Shown here in pieces: positions 27,964 through 37,551 of a DNA stretch of 64,000 nt (position 1 is its first letter; each line of letters opens with the position of its first letter). Location of the stretch: the NCBI RefSeq assembly GCF_001420715.1, contig NZ_LJJC01000015.1, forward strand, positions 575,319 to 639,318. The letters run 5' to 3'. The notes under the pieces are model-generated. The model did not search any database. It had not been told where the DNA came from and saw nothing but the letters and a program-made list of their open reading frames with translations. The DNA is from Heyndrickxia shackletonii. Lineage in GTDB: Bacteria > Bacillota > Bacilli > Bacillales > Bacillaceae_C. The translations under genes were made by a program, and so were the position numbers.

Positions 27964-28500
27964 TTATTTGATATAATCGCATCTTAAAAGACCGAATACA
28001 TCTACATCTTCATAAGTATCTAAAAGTAGTTTATTTTGTCTTAACGTTCCTTCCTTTTGAAATCCCGATTTTTCCAATACCTTGATGGACGCAATATTTC
28101 TGGAAATAGCAGACGCCCAAATCTTATTTAAATGGAGTTCAATAAAACCAAATTCTATCATCCTATTTACTGCTTCTGATGCATAACCTTTTCCCCAAAA
28201 ATCCCTACCTATCCAATAACCAAGTTCACCTTTATTATTTTTGTTATCCACCCTTATAGTAATTGTCCCAACTATTTCTTTTACTTGCTTATCGATGATG
28301 GTTAATGGGTATTCGATTCCCATTTTAATTAATTCAGGTTGAGTAGCAATCCATTCTTGTGCAATATCTATTTTATATGGGTGTGGAAGACCAAGTATAT
28401 TAGCTAATTCCTCATTATTTGCTAACTCTGCAATTCTATAAGCGTCTTCCTTTTTAAAACACATTAATAATATTCGATTAGATTCTAATGTTAAATCCAT
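27964..28500 (-). CDS. GNAT family N-acetyltransferase, RimJ/RimL type
   Basis: 178 residues. ELGYWIGRDFWGKGYASEAVNRMI is the RimJ-type acetyl-CoA motif and AISRNIASIKVLEKSGFQKEG the motif B helix. AAAGGAGC before ATG 28500. Next to a second, unrelated GNAT gene on the same strand with about 150 bp between; they need not be an operon. Confidence 0.88.
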   Translation of the reverse strand: MDLTLESNRILLMCFKKEDAYRIAELANNEELANILGLPHPYKIDIAQEWIATQPELIKMGIEYPLTIIDKQVKEIVGTITIRVDNKNNKGELGYWIGRDFWGKGYASEAVNRMIEFGFIELHLNKIWASAISRNIASIKVLEKSGFQKEGTLRQNKLLLDTYEDVDVFGLLRCDYIK

Positions 28501-28655
28501 CAGTTGAGCTCCTTTTTATTTGACTTCCTATATAATTCCAATATCAGAATAATCCTTTTACCTTTGTTGAAATTCATTTCATTTAATATTTTAAGTTTAA
28601 CAATATCTGAAAGTTTAATATAATCGTAAAAGGAAATAATTTAGGAGGCGATATA

Positions 28656-29231
28656 TTGAAAAAGTTAGCCGTATTTTGTGGTTCGAGTAATGGAGCATCA
28701 AATGTCTATATAGAAGAGGCAAAAAAACTTGGCAAAGAATTAGCAGAACGAAAAATTGCCCTTGTTTACGGTGGAGCTAGTGTTGGAGTCATGGGTGCCG
28801 TTGCGGATTCAGTTCTGGAAGCAGGAGGAACTGTTATTGGTGTTATGCCGAGTTTTTTAGAGAAAAGAGAGATATCCCATAAGAACTTGTCAGAATTGAT
28901 TATCGTAGATTCCATGCATGATAGAAAAGCAAAGATGGCAGATTTGGCGGATGGATTTATAGCACTGCCTGGTGGTCCAGGAACTTTAGAAGAGTTCTTT
29001 GAAATTTTTACATGGGCTCAATTAGGACTGCATCAAAAACCATGCGGACTCTTAAATATTAATCATTACTATGACCCTCTAGTCGCGTTATTTAATCACA
29101 TGGCAGAAGAGCAGTTTTTACATGAAAAGTATCGTAATTTGGCCATAGTAGATAATGATCCAAAAGGCTTGCTTGATAAATTTAATTCATACGAACCGCC
29201 TACAGTAAAATCATACAATACCGAAAAATAA
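28656..29231 (+). CDS. yvdD: LOG family protein (cytokinin-type nucleoside 5'-monophosphate phosphoribohydrolase)
   Basis: 191 residues from TTG 28656 (AGGAGGCG upstream). FCGSSNG at the start and LPGGPGTLEEFFE (the PGGxGTxxE motif) define the TIGR00730 family; DRKAKMAD is also conserved. The enzyme hydrolyses the N-glycosidic bond of nucleoside monophosphates. Bacillus YvdD is the closest named relative by length and motifs. Confidence 0.88.
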   Translation: MKKLAVFCGSSNGASNVYIEEAKKLGKELAERKIALVYGGASVGVMGAVADSVLEAGGTVIGVMPSFLEKREISHKNLSELIIVDSMHDRKAKMADLADGFIALPGGPGTLEEFFEIFTWAQLGLHQKPCGLLNINHYYDPLVALFNHMAEEQFLHEKYRNLAIVDNDPKGLLDKFNSYEPPTVKSYNTEK

Positions 29232-29294
29232 AGATCGACAAAAAAGCAGACCTGGCTATTTTAAAGGGTTCATTTTTGAAGTGCATTTTGTTAA

Positions 29295-29725
29295 ATGGAA
29301 TTGACACAGGAATTTTCAGACTCACCATTTGATGTTGTAATCAGTTCATTGGCCTTTTACTATATTAAGTCCTTTGAAGCAATCTGTAAAAAAGTCTACG
29401 CTTGTCTGAAGCTTGGAGGTTCTTTTCAGTTGAACATCCCATTTTCACTTCTCGGAATGAACAAGATTGGTATTATGATGACCAGAGGAATTGCCTGGCA
29501 TTGGGCAGTTGATCATTACCAATCGGAAGGGCTTCGTGAGACAACATTCATAACTGAAAACGTGATAAAATATCACCGTACTTTTTCAACTTATGTCAAT
29601 GACTTAATTTATTATAAGGACAGTCAAGGAACCAGTTCCCTCTGATGAAATGTTAAAGAACATTCCTGAAAATGAAAGATGAACTTCGGAGACCTATGTT
29701 CTTAATTATCTCAGCAGAAAAGTAA
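29295..29725 (+). pseudogene. Decayed SAM-dependent methyltransferase
   Basis: FDVVISSLAFYYIKSFEAICKKVYACLKLGGSF is the motif IV-V part of a class I methyltransferase, followed by WAVDHYQSEGLRETTF and VIKYHRTFSTYVNDLI. The SAM-binding glycine motif is missing upstream. Near 29620 the frame shifts (EPVPSDEMLKNIPEN continues one base off) and again near 29670 (MKDELRRPMFLIISAEK to TAA 29725). N-terminal loss plus two frameshifts mark a dead gene. Confidence 0.8.
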
Positions 29726-29736
29726 ATGTTTTTTAT

Positions 29737-29768
29737 ACGTTCCTACGAGATGTAGGGACGTTTTCTTA
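29737..29768 (+). terminator. Terminator after the decayed methyltransferase
   Basis: ACGTTCCTAC / GTAGGGACGT stem (one G-T pair) followed by TTTCTT. Confidence 0.7.
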
Positions 29769-29852
29769 TTCAACCACTTTAAGAACATAGTATTCTTACA
29801 GGGTCTCTGGCGAAGCTCTTCTTCATGATTGGCAAACGTGGAGCTTTAGTTG

Positions 29853-29900
29853 TCAAAAAAAGGCGTGCCAAAACAGATGTCAGTTGTCACGCCTTTAATA
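29853..29900. terminator. Terminator-like hairpin
   Basis: AAAGGCGTG / CACGCCTTT stem with a 20-base loop and A- and T-rich flanks; could end transcription on the minus strand after the ArsR remnant. The remaining 29901-30027 shows no gene. Confidence 0.6.
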
Positions 29901-30027
29901 TAAAATACACCGCAAAATAAAACACTTACGTATGCGTTTGGTCTGTTTTCTCTACTTATTTTAAGGCTTCCAAAAGATAATCAAGTCGGTAAAATTGCGA
30001 ATTTTTTGATATATTAACCCATTTTTC

Positions 30028-30303
30028 TCAATTGTTCTTTTTTTGCATATCCTTTAAATAATCATCCAAGCGATCAAATCTTTCCTCCCAGATTTGACTG
30101 TAAGACTTAACCCATGCATCTAAATCAATAAATGGCTCTGGTCTTAATTTGTAGATGCGCCGATTCGCATCTGCGTGTGCTTCAACAATTCCTGCATCAC
30201 TAAGTACACGCAGGTGTTTCGAAGCTTGTGGCTGTCGGATTTGTAAACGATCAGCAATTTCCCATCTGAATTTATTAATTTTTTGCTGATCAACCTTTTA
30301 CTA
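30028..30303 (-). pseudogene. ArsR-family regulator lacking its N-terminus
   Basis: About 90 codons encode FRWEIADRLQIRQPQASKHL (recognition helix) then RVLSDAGIVEAHADANRRIYKL (wing) and a C-terminal helix ending KDMQKKNN, stop at 30028. The usual first 30-35 residues are missing: the frame opens only after the stop of the HAD gene and has no ATG, GTG or TTG. Probably truncated by the event that placed the HAD gene upstream. ArsR proteins of this shape usually pair with an SRPBCC gene; none follows. Confidence 0.7.
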
Positions 30304-30837
30304 AACATTATCCATTAACCATTTCGCTGCATCCAGTAAGTTTTCCGCAATATAATCCGGCACCACGTTTGACCATGTATGCCGGTGATGATGAAGGGAA
30401 CCATTTCCCCATCCAGTTAATACTAAAACTTTGATTGCCCCAACAGAATGAGCGGCTAACATATCAGTTGAACCAACATCCCCGATAAACGCAGTCTTCA
30501 TTAAGTCCAAATTGTATTTTTTTGATGCTTCTAAAAGCAATCCCGGGTTAGGTTTATGGCAATCACATCCCTCGCTAGGGTTATGGGGACAAATAAATGC
30601 ATCATCAAATCCTAATAACTTAAACTCATTGTAAAATTCACTGATTGTAGCTTCCCCTTTACTTATTCGGTGTTGATTTGTACATGCAAATATTTTAATA
30701 TTATTATCTTTCAATAGCTTTAAAGCAGTTTTACTAAAAGGATAAGGTGTAAAATCTTTTGGGTGAATAAAATGCCCAGTACCACCAATCGTCCCATCAC
30801 GATCAATAAACACTGCTTCTATCTTTTTTGAATTCAA
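30301..30837 (-). CDS. HAD-IIIA phosphatase (GmhB/histidinol-phosphatase-like)
   Basis: 178 residues from TTG 30837 (AAAGGAG upstream). Motif I FIDRDGTIGG, motif II CTNQ, Lys in KPNPG and motif III GDVGSTDM are present. CPHNPSEGCDCHK supplies the Cys/His zinc loop seen in GmhB-type enzymes. It dephosphorylates a small sugar or metabolite phosphate; substrate unknown. Confidence 0.87.
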   Translation of the reverse strand: MNSKKIEAVFIDRDGTIGGTGHFIHPKDFTPYPFSKTALKLLKDNNIKIFACTNQHRISKGEATISEFYNEFKLLGFDDAFICPHNPSEGCDCHKPNPGLLLEASKKYNLDLMKTAFIGDVGSTDMLAAHSVGAIKVLVLTGWGNGSLHHHRHTWSNVVPDYIAENLLDAAKWLMDNV

Positions 30838-30921
30838 ATATATATTTCTCCTTTCAAATTCTCTTATTCTAGTAACCTACCTCTTAAACAAGAAACCTAT
30901 AGAAATTCTTCAAAAGGAAAA

Positions 30922-31395
30922 TTATGCATTAAGCATTTTTTTTAATAGCTTTATTTTTTCAAAGTGCATCCCTTCATGATAAAGGCAAAAACTGAGGAAT
31001 TCTTCCACACTTGACAGAGGCAATCCTTTAGATGTTGTATATCCTCCTATGGGGGAAATTTCTTTAAGGCGGTGTTTAAAGTTTTTTTCTATCCGCTCCA
31101 CTTGCTTACTAAGCATTTCTTTAATGTCCATAATTGATGGTACATTCGAGTTGCCTTCTTCCGGTTTTGAGCCTGAACAAAACAACTTTGAAAATTCTTC
31201 CGTAATACTCATTTCCTCTCCGGCAAAATGAAAAGAAAACTTCTCTTGAATAAAGAAAATATGGCCTGCGTTCCACTTGATATTGTTATTAAAACCTGCC
31301 GGGATAATATCAGATAAACTATCGGTAACATCCGCCAATTCATTCAAGGTATTGTTCCGAACAAAATATAATTGATCAAATAAATAATGTTTCAT
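30922..31395 (-). CDS. DinB/YfiT-superfamily protein
   Basis: 157 residues, four-helix bundle. Candidate metal His residues are in WNAGHIFF (about residue 46) and CLYHEGMHFEKIKLL (about 137 and 141), the DinB triad pattern. Such proteins bind a divalent metal, and some are thiol transferases (BstA/MST-type). Possibly grouped with the methyltransferase upstream. Function unassigned. Confidence 0.8.
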   Translation of the reverse strand: MKHYLFDQLYFVRNNTLNELADVTDSLSDIIPAGFNNNIKWNAGHIFFIQEKFSFHFAGEEMSITEEFSKLFCSGSKPEEGNSNVPSIMDIKEMLSKQVERIEKNFKHRLKEISPIGGYTTSKGLPLSSVEEFLSFCLYHEGMHFEKIKLLKKMLNA

Positions 31396-31443
31396 TTCCT
31401 ATTCTCCTTTTCATGTGGTTCTCTCATATTGCATTACTACTTT

Positions 31444-32220
31444 TTAACCTTCATCGATTATTTTGACACATCCACATCGATATTTAGTTAAATTAGGCAC
31501 TGAAATAATGCCATTTTTACTGTATTTTTCAAATATGTTGCTTAAGGCTTCGACGAGATTTGGATAATATTTGTCGTCCTTCGTTAAGGAAAAGGAAGAG
31601 GATAAATGACGGCCAATAAAACCCTCTTTATTATATGACAGTGGGTTTTCGTAAATTTTCACTGAATAATTTTCTTTAAAGAATCTATCGTAAATTTCTT
31701 CGGAATTATTTAATCCATTAGAAAAACCATTGAAATCTGGACAGAATCGTTTATAGGCGGTTTCAATTTCTTGATTAATAGAAGTTTCTGTCATTCGTTC
31801 ATTGGATATAATTGCAACTTTTCCATATACTTTTAATATTCTTTGACACTCTTTTTGAAACCTTTTTAAATCAAACCAATGAAATGCTTGAGCAACCGTT
31901 ATGAAATCAACACTTCTTTTTAACAATGTGGTATTTTCTGCAGAACCCTCAACAGAAATGAAAAGTTTATATTTTTTCAGTTTCTCTTCTGCTACCTTAC
32001 GCATTTCAGTATTTGGCTCCACTGCAAATACTTTGAAGCCATGATCTAATAATTTCTTTGTCATAATACCAGTACCAGAACCAATGTCCGCGACGATTGA
32101 ATCTTCTTTTAGCTTATTTTCAAAAATCATATCCATTACTAATTCGTTCGGATAATCTGGACGGAATTTCGAATAAACGATTGATTTTCCATTAAACTTA
32201 GTTATATTTGTCATCTTCAC
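31444..32220 (-). CDS. Class I SAM-dependent methyltransferase
   Basis: 258 residues (GTG 32220; ATG 32214 is an alternative). Motif I is VADIGSGTGIMTKKLL near residue 45, then VFAVEPNTEMRKVAEEKL and VDFITVAQAFHWFDLKRF (post-I and IV), a pattern of ubiE/tam-like small-molecule methyltransferases. Acceptor unknown. Confidence 0.85.
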   Translation of the reverse strand: MKMTNITKFNGKSIVYSKFRPDYPNELVMDMIFENKLKEDSIVADIGSGTGIMTKKLLDHGFKVFAVEPNTEMRKVAEEKLKKYKLFISVEGSAENTTLLKRSVDFITVAQAFHWFDLKRFQKECQRILKVYGKVAIISNERMTETSINQEIETAYKRFCPDFNGFSNGLNNSEEIYDRFFKENYSVKIYENPLSYNKEGFIGRHLSSSFSLTKDDKYYPNLVEALSNIFEKYSKNGIISVPNLTKYRCGCVKIIDEG

Positions 32221-32291
32221 ATCGCCAATATTTTTTTAAGAACACTTTCCTTATTATGTGGCGGAAATTTTGAAGGCATGTAAAAGACAGT

Positions 32292-32936
32292 TTATATACT
32301 TCTAACCGCTTTTGAAATAGGGGTTTCTCCTGATACAATATCAAATGATTTATGAAAAGTATTCGCTTCGTTCATAACTGCGAAGATTGTTTTTGCCACA
32401 TCCTCCCTTGGAATAAATCCTCTTTCAAGGTTCTCTGCAACTCTCACCTTACCTGTACCAGGCTCATTAACGAGACCTCCTGGCCGTATAATGGTATATA
32501 TTAATTCACTTTGTGTAAGAATTCTATCTGCATAATGTTTTGCCACATAATATGGCTTGATCTGATCATTCCAATTATTACGGTTATGAGCTTGAATAGC
32601 ACTGACCATGATAAATCTTTTTACCCCTGCTTTTTCAGCCGCTTCTATCATTTTTACTGCTCCATCCAGATCAATCAGCAGTGTTTTATCATAGCCCGTT
32701 TGTCCGCCGGATCCAGCTGTAAAGACCACTGCGTCACAGCCTTTAGCTGCTTCTTCAAGTTCACCCACTTTTCCTTCGAGATTCCCTAGTATCGCCTCTA
32801 CCCCTAAGTGTTCGAACTCCTCTATTTGCTTGTCTGTTCTCACGAATGCACGAACACTGTATTCGGAGCTTTCTTTTAAAAGCCTCACCAGCTGTTTTCC
32901 AATTTGACCGTTTGCTCCAACTACTAATACCTTCAA
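32292..32936 (-). CDS. yhfK: NAD(P)-binding atypical SDR, YhfK-like
   Basis: 214 residues from TTG 32936, which has AAAGGAG 7 bases upstream; the GTG three codons earlier touches that site. Nucleotide loop VVGANGQIGKQL (GxxGxxG), SAIQAHNRNNWN, YYVAKHYAD (Tyr-x3-Lys) and RPGGLVNEPGTG match Bacillus YhfK closely. Probable oxidoreductase or NAD(P)H sensor. Confidence 0.88.
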   Translation of the reverse strand: MKVLVVGANGQIGKQLVRLLKESSEYSVRAFVRTDKQIEEFEHLGVEAILGNLEGKVGELEEAAKGCDAVVFTAGSGGQTGYDKTLLIDLDGAVKMIEAAEKAGVKRFIMVSAIQAHNRNNWNDQIKPYYVAKHYADRILTQSELIYTIIRPGGLVNEPGTGKVRVAENLERGFIPREDVAKTIFAVMNEANTFHKSFDIVSGETPISKAVRSI

Positions 32937-33090
32937 AGCAAACACTCCTTTCTACAATTAATTCATGAGAAATTTTCAACAGAGATTTCACCATCTACCT
33001 ATTATTGTCTTCGATGTAAATGGAATATTCTTTGACTTCTTTAGCCCTTATACACCATTTTCCCCATTCCGAAAGCAAAAAATAATTTAA

Positions 33091-33127
33091 GAAAAAAGCA
33101 TACCAACATCAAGTTCATGGTATGCTA
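33091..33127 (-). terminator. Terminator of pepF
   Basis: AGCATACCA / TGGTATGCT stem with TTTTTTCTT on the minus strand. Confidence 0.85.
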
Positions 33128-33145
33128 ATTCTTTTTGAGGAGCTA

Positions 33146-34942
33146 TTATTTTATCGGTATCTTTGCAAACTCTTCCACTAACTCGCTAAATTGCTTTAAG
33201 GCTTTTTCCACCGGTTCTGGAGAGGTTAAATCCACACCAGTCTTTTTCAAAAGATCTAGCGGATATTCCGCACTTCCGCTCTTCAAAAATTCCAAATATG
33301 CAGCTTGGGTTTTGGAATCGCCGTCTAGAATACGGTTTGCAATATGGACGGCGGAAGCAAATCCTGTCGCATATTTGTATACATAAAATGGACGGTAAAA
33401 ATGCGGAATTCGTGACCATCCATATTTTACTTCCTCATCAAATACGATTTGATCCCCGTTGTATTCTCTAAATAGATTTTCGTATACTTCGCTAAATACC
33501 TTAGCATTTAACGGTTCACCTTTTTCAGCCAGCTCATGGGTAATTTTTTCAAACTCCCCAAACATGACTTGGGTAAATAATGTCCCTTTAAATTTATCGA
33601 TAAAATGATTAAGCAAATACTGACGGAGTTTTTCATCCGTTTCTTTATTGAGCAAATAGTTAATCAATAGTACCTCATTGACAGTAGAGGCTACCTCCGC
33701 TACAAAAATACTGTATTTAGCCGTATTCTGCGGCTGTGTTTTATGAGAATAATGACTGTGCATAGCATGACCCATCTCATGTGCCAATGTAAACAATCCA
33801 TCGATGTTATCGCGATGGTTTAACAGCACATATGGATGAACTCCATATACGCCCAAGTTATATGCACCAGAACGTTTTCCCGGTGTTTCGCGAACATCAA
33901 TGTAACGAGCTTCCTTGAAGGATGCAAGTGTGTTGATATAATCATCGCCGAGCGGACGTAACGCATCTAGCATTGTTTTATAAGCTTCATCAAAGGAAAT
34001 TTCCTTTTCCACGCCTTCCACAAGCGGAACATTTAAATCATATTGATGCAGCTCATCCAGTCCTAGCTTTTCTTTACGGATTTCCGCATACCGGTGAAGC
34101 GGTTCAATATTTTGTTTTGTAGCTGAAATTAAATTATCATACACTTCTTTCGGGACATTATCTGCAAACAATGCTTTTTCCAAAGCAGAAGGATAGTGAC
34201 GTAAACGCGAAACCGTCACATTGTTTTTAATGGCTGCACCGAGTGTGGATGCAATAGAATTTTTCAAGTGAACATATGGTTGATAATAAGCTTTATAGGC
34301 TTCTTTTCGTTTATTTCGGTCTTGATCTTCAATCAGCTTCGCATACATACCGCGTGTAAGCTCCACTTTTTCTCCATCTGCCTTCGTCACTTTACCAAAT
34401 TTAATATCTGCATTATTCATCATACCGTATGTATGGCTAGGTGCCGAAAGAGCTTCACCCAGCTGGGACAATACCTCTTCCTTTTCTTTCGATAAAACAT
34501 GTGCTTTATAACGATAGGCATCATGTAAATCCTTTTCAAAATACTGAAGCCCTTTTTCTTCCTCCATATAGGCTTTCAAAGTTGTTTCCTCTAGCCCAAG
34601 TAAGAAAGGCATGAAAAAGGATGTAGCTGAACTCACCTTCACCCCAACCTGTTTCGCTTTATCCTGGAGAGACTGAGAAGCGGTATCTCTTGTGTCAAGA
34701 TCAACAGACAGCATGCTATATGCATACACTTTACCAAATTTAAACGATACTTTTTCGTTTTCTGTTAAATAAGAAAGCAACGCTTTGCCATCATGAATAT
34801 TCCCATCAAATTTCTTCAATTCTTCCGCTGCCTGTTCAATATACTGAACATCCTTATTCCAATCCTCGACTGTTGGATAAATGTCTGTTAAATTCCACTT
34901 TTCCTTTTCTGGTATCTCTTGCCTTGATGCATATATAGTCAT
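33146..34942 (-). CDS. pepF: Oligoendopeptidase F (M3 metallopeptidase)
   Basis: 598 residues. Zinc motif HEMGHAMHSHYS (HExxH) near 385 with the downstream Glu in FVAEVASTVNE. N-terminal lobe LTDIYPTVEDWNKDV is typical of PepF. Cytosolic enzyme that cuts oligopeptides of about 7-17 residues. Single gene, AAGGGG upstream of ATG 34942. Confidence 0.96.
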   Translation of the reverse strand: MTIYASRQEIPEKEKWNLTDIYPTVEDWNKDVQYIEQAAEELKKFDGNIHDGKALLSYLTENEKVSFKFGKVYAYSMLSVDLDTRDTASQSLQDKAKQVGVKVSSATSFFMPFLLGLEETTLKAYMEEEKGLQYFEKDLHDAYRYKAHVLSKEKEEVLSQLGEALSAPSHTYGMMNNADIKFGKVTKADGEKVELTRGMYAKLIEDQDRNKRKEAYKAYYQPYVHLKNSIASTLGAAIKNNVTVSRLRHYPSALEKALFADNVPKEVYDNLISATKQNIEPLHRYAEIRKEKLGLDELHQYDLNVPLVEGVEKEISFDEAYKTMLDALRPLGDDYINTLASFKEARYIDVRETPGKRSGAYNLGVYGVHPYVLLNHRDNIDGLFTLAHEMGHAMHSHYSHKTQPQNTAKYSIFVAEVASTVNEVLLINYLLNKETDEKLRQYLLNHFIDKFKGTLFTQVMFGEFEKITHELAEKGEPLNAKVFSEVYENLFREYNGDQIVFDEEVKYGWSRIPHFYRPFYVYKYATGFASAVHIANRILDGDSKTQAAYLEFLKSGSAEYPLDLLKKTGVDLTSPEPVEKALKQFSELVEEFAKIPIK

Positions 34943-35002
34943 TATTCATTACCCCTTTTTTATATGATAAATAGTTGGACTCCGCTTTTCGGTACCCCCA
35001 AA

Positions 35003-35617
35003 TTATGAAGCATCACTTGTTTTCATTTTTTTAGAAACTAATGATGAACGATAGTAGCTAGGAGCAATCTCGCCAGCTCTGATATTCGTTTTTTGAAAAA
35101 TCGTATCCAGATCATATATTCCAAATTCATTGGAAAGGTTGATCATAATTTCCGCACAAGCCTTCGCATCGTCCAGTGCATTATGGTGATGGAGAAGGTC
35201 AATTTCATAATGGTCACACAAGGATTTTAAAGTATAACTTGATCGTCCCTTTAAAAGTTTTTTAGATAGTTGATAGCTGCAAAGTAGTTGGGTGGATACT
35301 GGAGTTACATTGTATCGATTTAAATTATCTCTAAGAGCGTAGCCGTCAAAAGGGAGGAAATGCGCGACCATGACCTGATTTTCTATTCTGCCTTTAATAG
35401 ACTCGTAAAAGGCGTCAAAAGTTGGCGCCCCTTCAACATCGTAGGCCTGAATCCCATGGACTTGAATATTCCCATAATCGAACGATTCTTCCGGATCCAC
35501 TAATGAATATACAGAATCCACGATTTTGCCATCCTCCACGAATACCATCCCTACAGAACAAATGCTATGGCGATTGCGATTTGCCGTTTCAAAATCAAAT
35601 GCAATGAAATTTTTCAT
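35003..35617 (-). CDS. DnaQ-type 3'-5' exonuclease
   Basis: 204 residues. ExoI FVAFDFETAN-like (here FIAFDFETAN, Asp and Glu), ExoII in VAHFLPFDGYAL and ExoIII HNALDDAKACAE (His, Asp) make a DEDDh nuclease. No polymerase domain, so not PolC. Role in repair or RNA/DNA trimming is unassigned. Confidence 0.88.
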   Translation of the reverse strand: MKNFIAFDFETANRNRHSICSVGMVFVEDGKIVDSVYSLVDPEESFDYGNIQVHGIQAYDVEGAPTFDAFYESIKGRIENQVMVAHFLPFDGYALRDNLNRYNVTPVSTQLLCSYQLSKKLLKGRSSYTLKSLCDHYEIDLLHHHNALDDAKACAEIMINLSNEFGIYDLDTIFQKTNIRAGEIAPSYYRSSLVSKKMKTSDAS

Positions 35618-35814
35618 TATTACTCCTTTCCAATTTCACTATATAATATGTTTGAATAGTCTTAACATTTCGTTCACAAAAATATCTCTTCAATTATATT
35701 CTTATTATAACCTTTATTGTCCAGCAATTTTTATCTTTTTGCTCACAGCATCATTAAAAAATGCCTTTTTATGAAGCAGGTCAGTTGGACCGATATTGTG
35801 GAATAAAAATCATA

Positions 35815-36000
35815 GGAGGACACCAGATCCGCTATTTTGATTAAATGGCCTCCATTTCAGGGTTATGAGGACACTGAATCCGTTATTTACGAAAAAGTGC
35901 AAGAAAATCACTGCTTTTTTGCTAGATAACGGAACTGATGTCCGCATACATGTGAAATGAACCCGTTTTGTCACAGATAACGGAACCATTGTCCGCCAAA
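35815..36000. repeat. Four-arm palindromic intergenic element, copy 1
   Basis: Two forward arms (GGACA...ATCCG, at 35818 and 35869) and two reversed arms (CGGAAC...TGTCC, at 35939 and 35990). Spacing is 51, 70, 51 bp, the same as in copy 2 at 61458-61640. It fills most of the 470-bp gap between the exonuclease and KAS genes. Confidence 0.8.
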
Positions 36001-36017
36001 ACCATTACATTGTTTTT

Positions 36018-36051
36018 ATAAAAAAGACCAAATCATTATGAGATTTGGTCC
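36018..36051 (-). terminator. Terminator of the KAS gene
   Basis: GACCAAATC / GATTTGGTC stem with TTTTTTA on the minus strand. Confidence 0.85.
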
Positions 36052-36091
36052 TCCGATTAGTTTCATTTTTCATTTTTCCCAGCAAATGCTC

Positions 36092-37360
36092 TTATTCTAC
36101 GCTTTTCCAAATCAAAGATCCGTTCTGTCCACCGAAGCCAAATGAATTGGATAAAACATGCTTCACATGATGCTGCTGTGTTTTTAAAACAAGATTACTT
36201 GGTGCATCTGGATCAGGGTCTGTACAATGAAGCGTAGGCGGCAGCATTCCGGTTTCGATGGATTTAATACATGCAATACTTTCAATAGCACCGGCACTTC
36301 CAATTAAGTGGCCAATCGCTCCTTTAATAGAATTCACCGGAATGTCGGCAAGCTGTTCCCCAAATACCCGCTTAAGAGCAATAGATTCCGCCTTGTCTCC
36401 AGCTGGCGTCGCTGTAGCATGAGCATTGATATAATCGATTTTATTAGCATCAATTCCCGCATCTTCAAGCGCTTGTACAATAGCAAGCGCTGCACCAGCT
36501 CCTTCTGGATGCGGTGCTGTTTCATGGTAGGCATCATTGGAAGCCCCGTAGCCGGCAAGTTCTGCATAGATTTTCGCACCGCGTTTCACTGCACGATCAT
36601 AAGGTTCCAACACCATGAAAGCTGCTCCTTCTCCGGCAACCATTCCCTTGCGATTCGCATCAAACGGTCTGCTCCAAGCACTAAAGTCCTCTGGTCCTTC
36701 GGTTGCAATCGCTCCTGCAGAACGAAGACTTGATAAAACAACCGGTGAGAACAAAGATTCTGAACCGCCGGCAATGACGAGATCTACTTTCCCAGTCTGC
36801 AGCCAGGCCACCCCTTCCCCAATCGAATTGGCGGAAGAGGCACAGGCCGTTGTATATGTCATCACTGGTCCGCGAACTGCGTAATTCAAGGCAAGCGCAG
36901 CCGCAGCTGCATTAGGCAATGACTTGGATAGTAAGCGAGGACTCATTCTTTTATCTGGATTCATCGTCAAAGTCTCGGCGCCTTCCGCCAATGTGCCAAC
37001 ACCGCCATATGCAGTACCAACCGAAATACCAATTCGATGAGCAGAAGTATCAGGCTTCCATGCCACATCCGGGTCATCCGATGACAAGCCCGCATCCTTG
37101 ATTGCTTCCGCCGCCGCAATAAGCGTGATTTGGGTAAAACGGTCTGTATTTCTTACTTGCTTTTTCGTAAGATACTCTAAAGGATCAAATTCAGGGATTT
37201 CCGCTAGCACTGGAATCCACTTCTTCCATAGCTCATTTTCCGTTTCCTTTACAGCAGACTTACCTGCAAGCAAAGCGTCCCAAAATGGATTTACCCCAAT
37301 CCCAAAAGGAGTGACAGCACCCATACCTGTCACAACAATTCGTGTAGACTTTAATGTCAT
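36092..37360 (-). CDS. Beta-ketoacyl-ACP synthase II (FabF-like)
   Basis: 422 residues from ATG 37360 (AGGAAGTG upstream). The active-site triad is Cys in TTACASSANSIG, His in NAHATATPAGDKAE and His in GAIGHLIGSAGAIE. RIVVTGMGAVTPFGIG and SNSFGFGGQN frame a full KAS II fold. It lacks the usual fabH neighbour, so it may be a second elongating synthase next to the housekeeping FabF. Symbol withheld for that reason. Confidence 0.9.
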   Translation of the reverse strand: MTLKSTRIVVTGMGAVTPFGIGVNPFWDALLAGKSAVKETENELWKKWIPVLAEIPEFDPLEYLTKKQVRNTDRFTQITLIAAAEAIKDAGLSSDDPDVAWKPDTSAHRIGISVGTAYGGVGTLAEGAETLTMNPDKRMSPRLLSKSLPNAAAAALALNYAVRGPVMTYTTACASSANSIGEGVAWLQTGKVDLVIAGGSESLFSPVVLSSLRSAGAIATEGPEDFSAWSRPFDANRKGMVAGEGAAFMVLEPYDRAVKRGAKIYAELAGYGASNDAYHETAPHPEGAGAALAIVQALEDAGIDANKIDYINAHATATPAGDKAESIALKRVFGEQLADIPVNSIKGAIGHLIGSAGAIESIACIKSIETGMLPPTLHCTDPDPDAPSNLVLKTQQHHVKHVLSNSFGFGGQNGSLIWKSVE

Positions 37361-37506
37361 ACTATTCACTTCCTACTATTCCTAATTAAAAATCTATTCA
37401 TTATGCATAGTTATAGAAAATTTATGATGTCATAATTAAATATAACTCTTTTTTTGGGATTCATACAATATGACGCTTTTTTGCTATATTCAGTATTTTT
37501 CTATTT

Positions 37507-37543
37507 AAAAAAAGTACCTTTACCTATGGCAAAAGTACTTTTC
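37507..37543 (-). terminator. Terminator of the EIIA gene
   Basis: AAGTACCTTT / AAAAGTACTT stem with a T-run on the minus strand. Confidence 0.75.
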
Positions 37544-37551
37544 CTCATTGA

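Noticed and set aside
36615-36884. Short plus-strand frames inside the KAS II gene
   Set aside because: Shadows of a well-conserved enzyme on the other strand.
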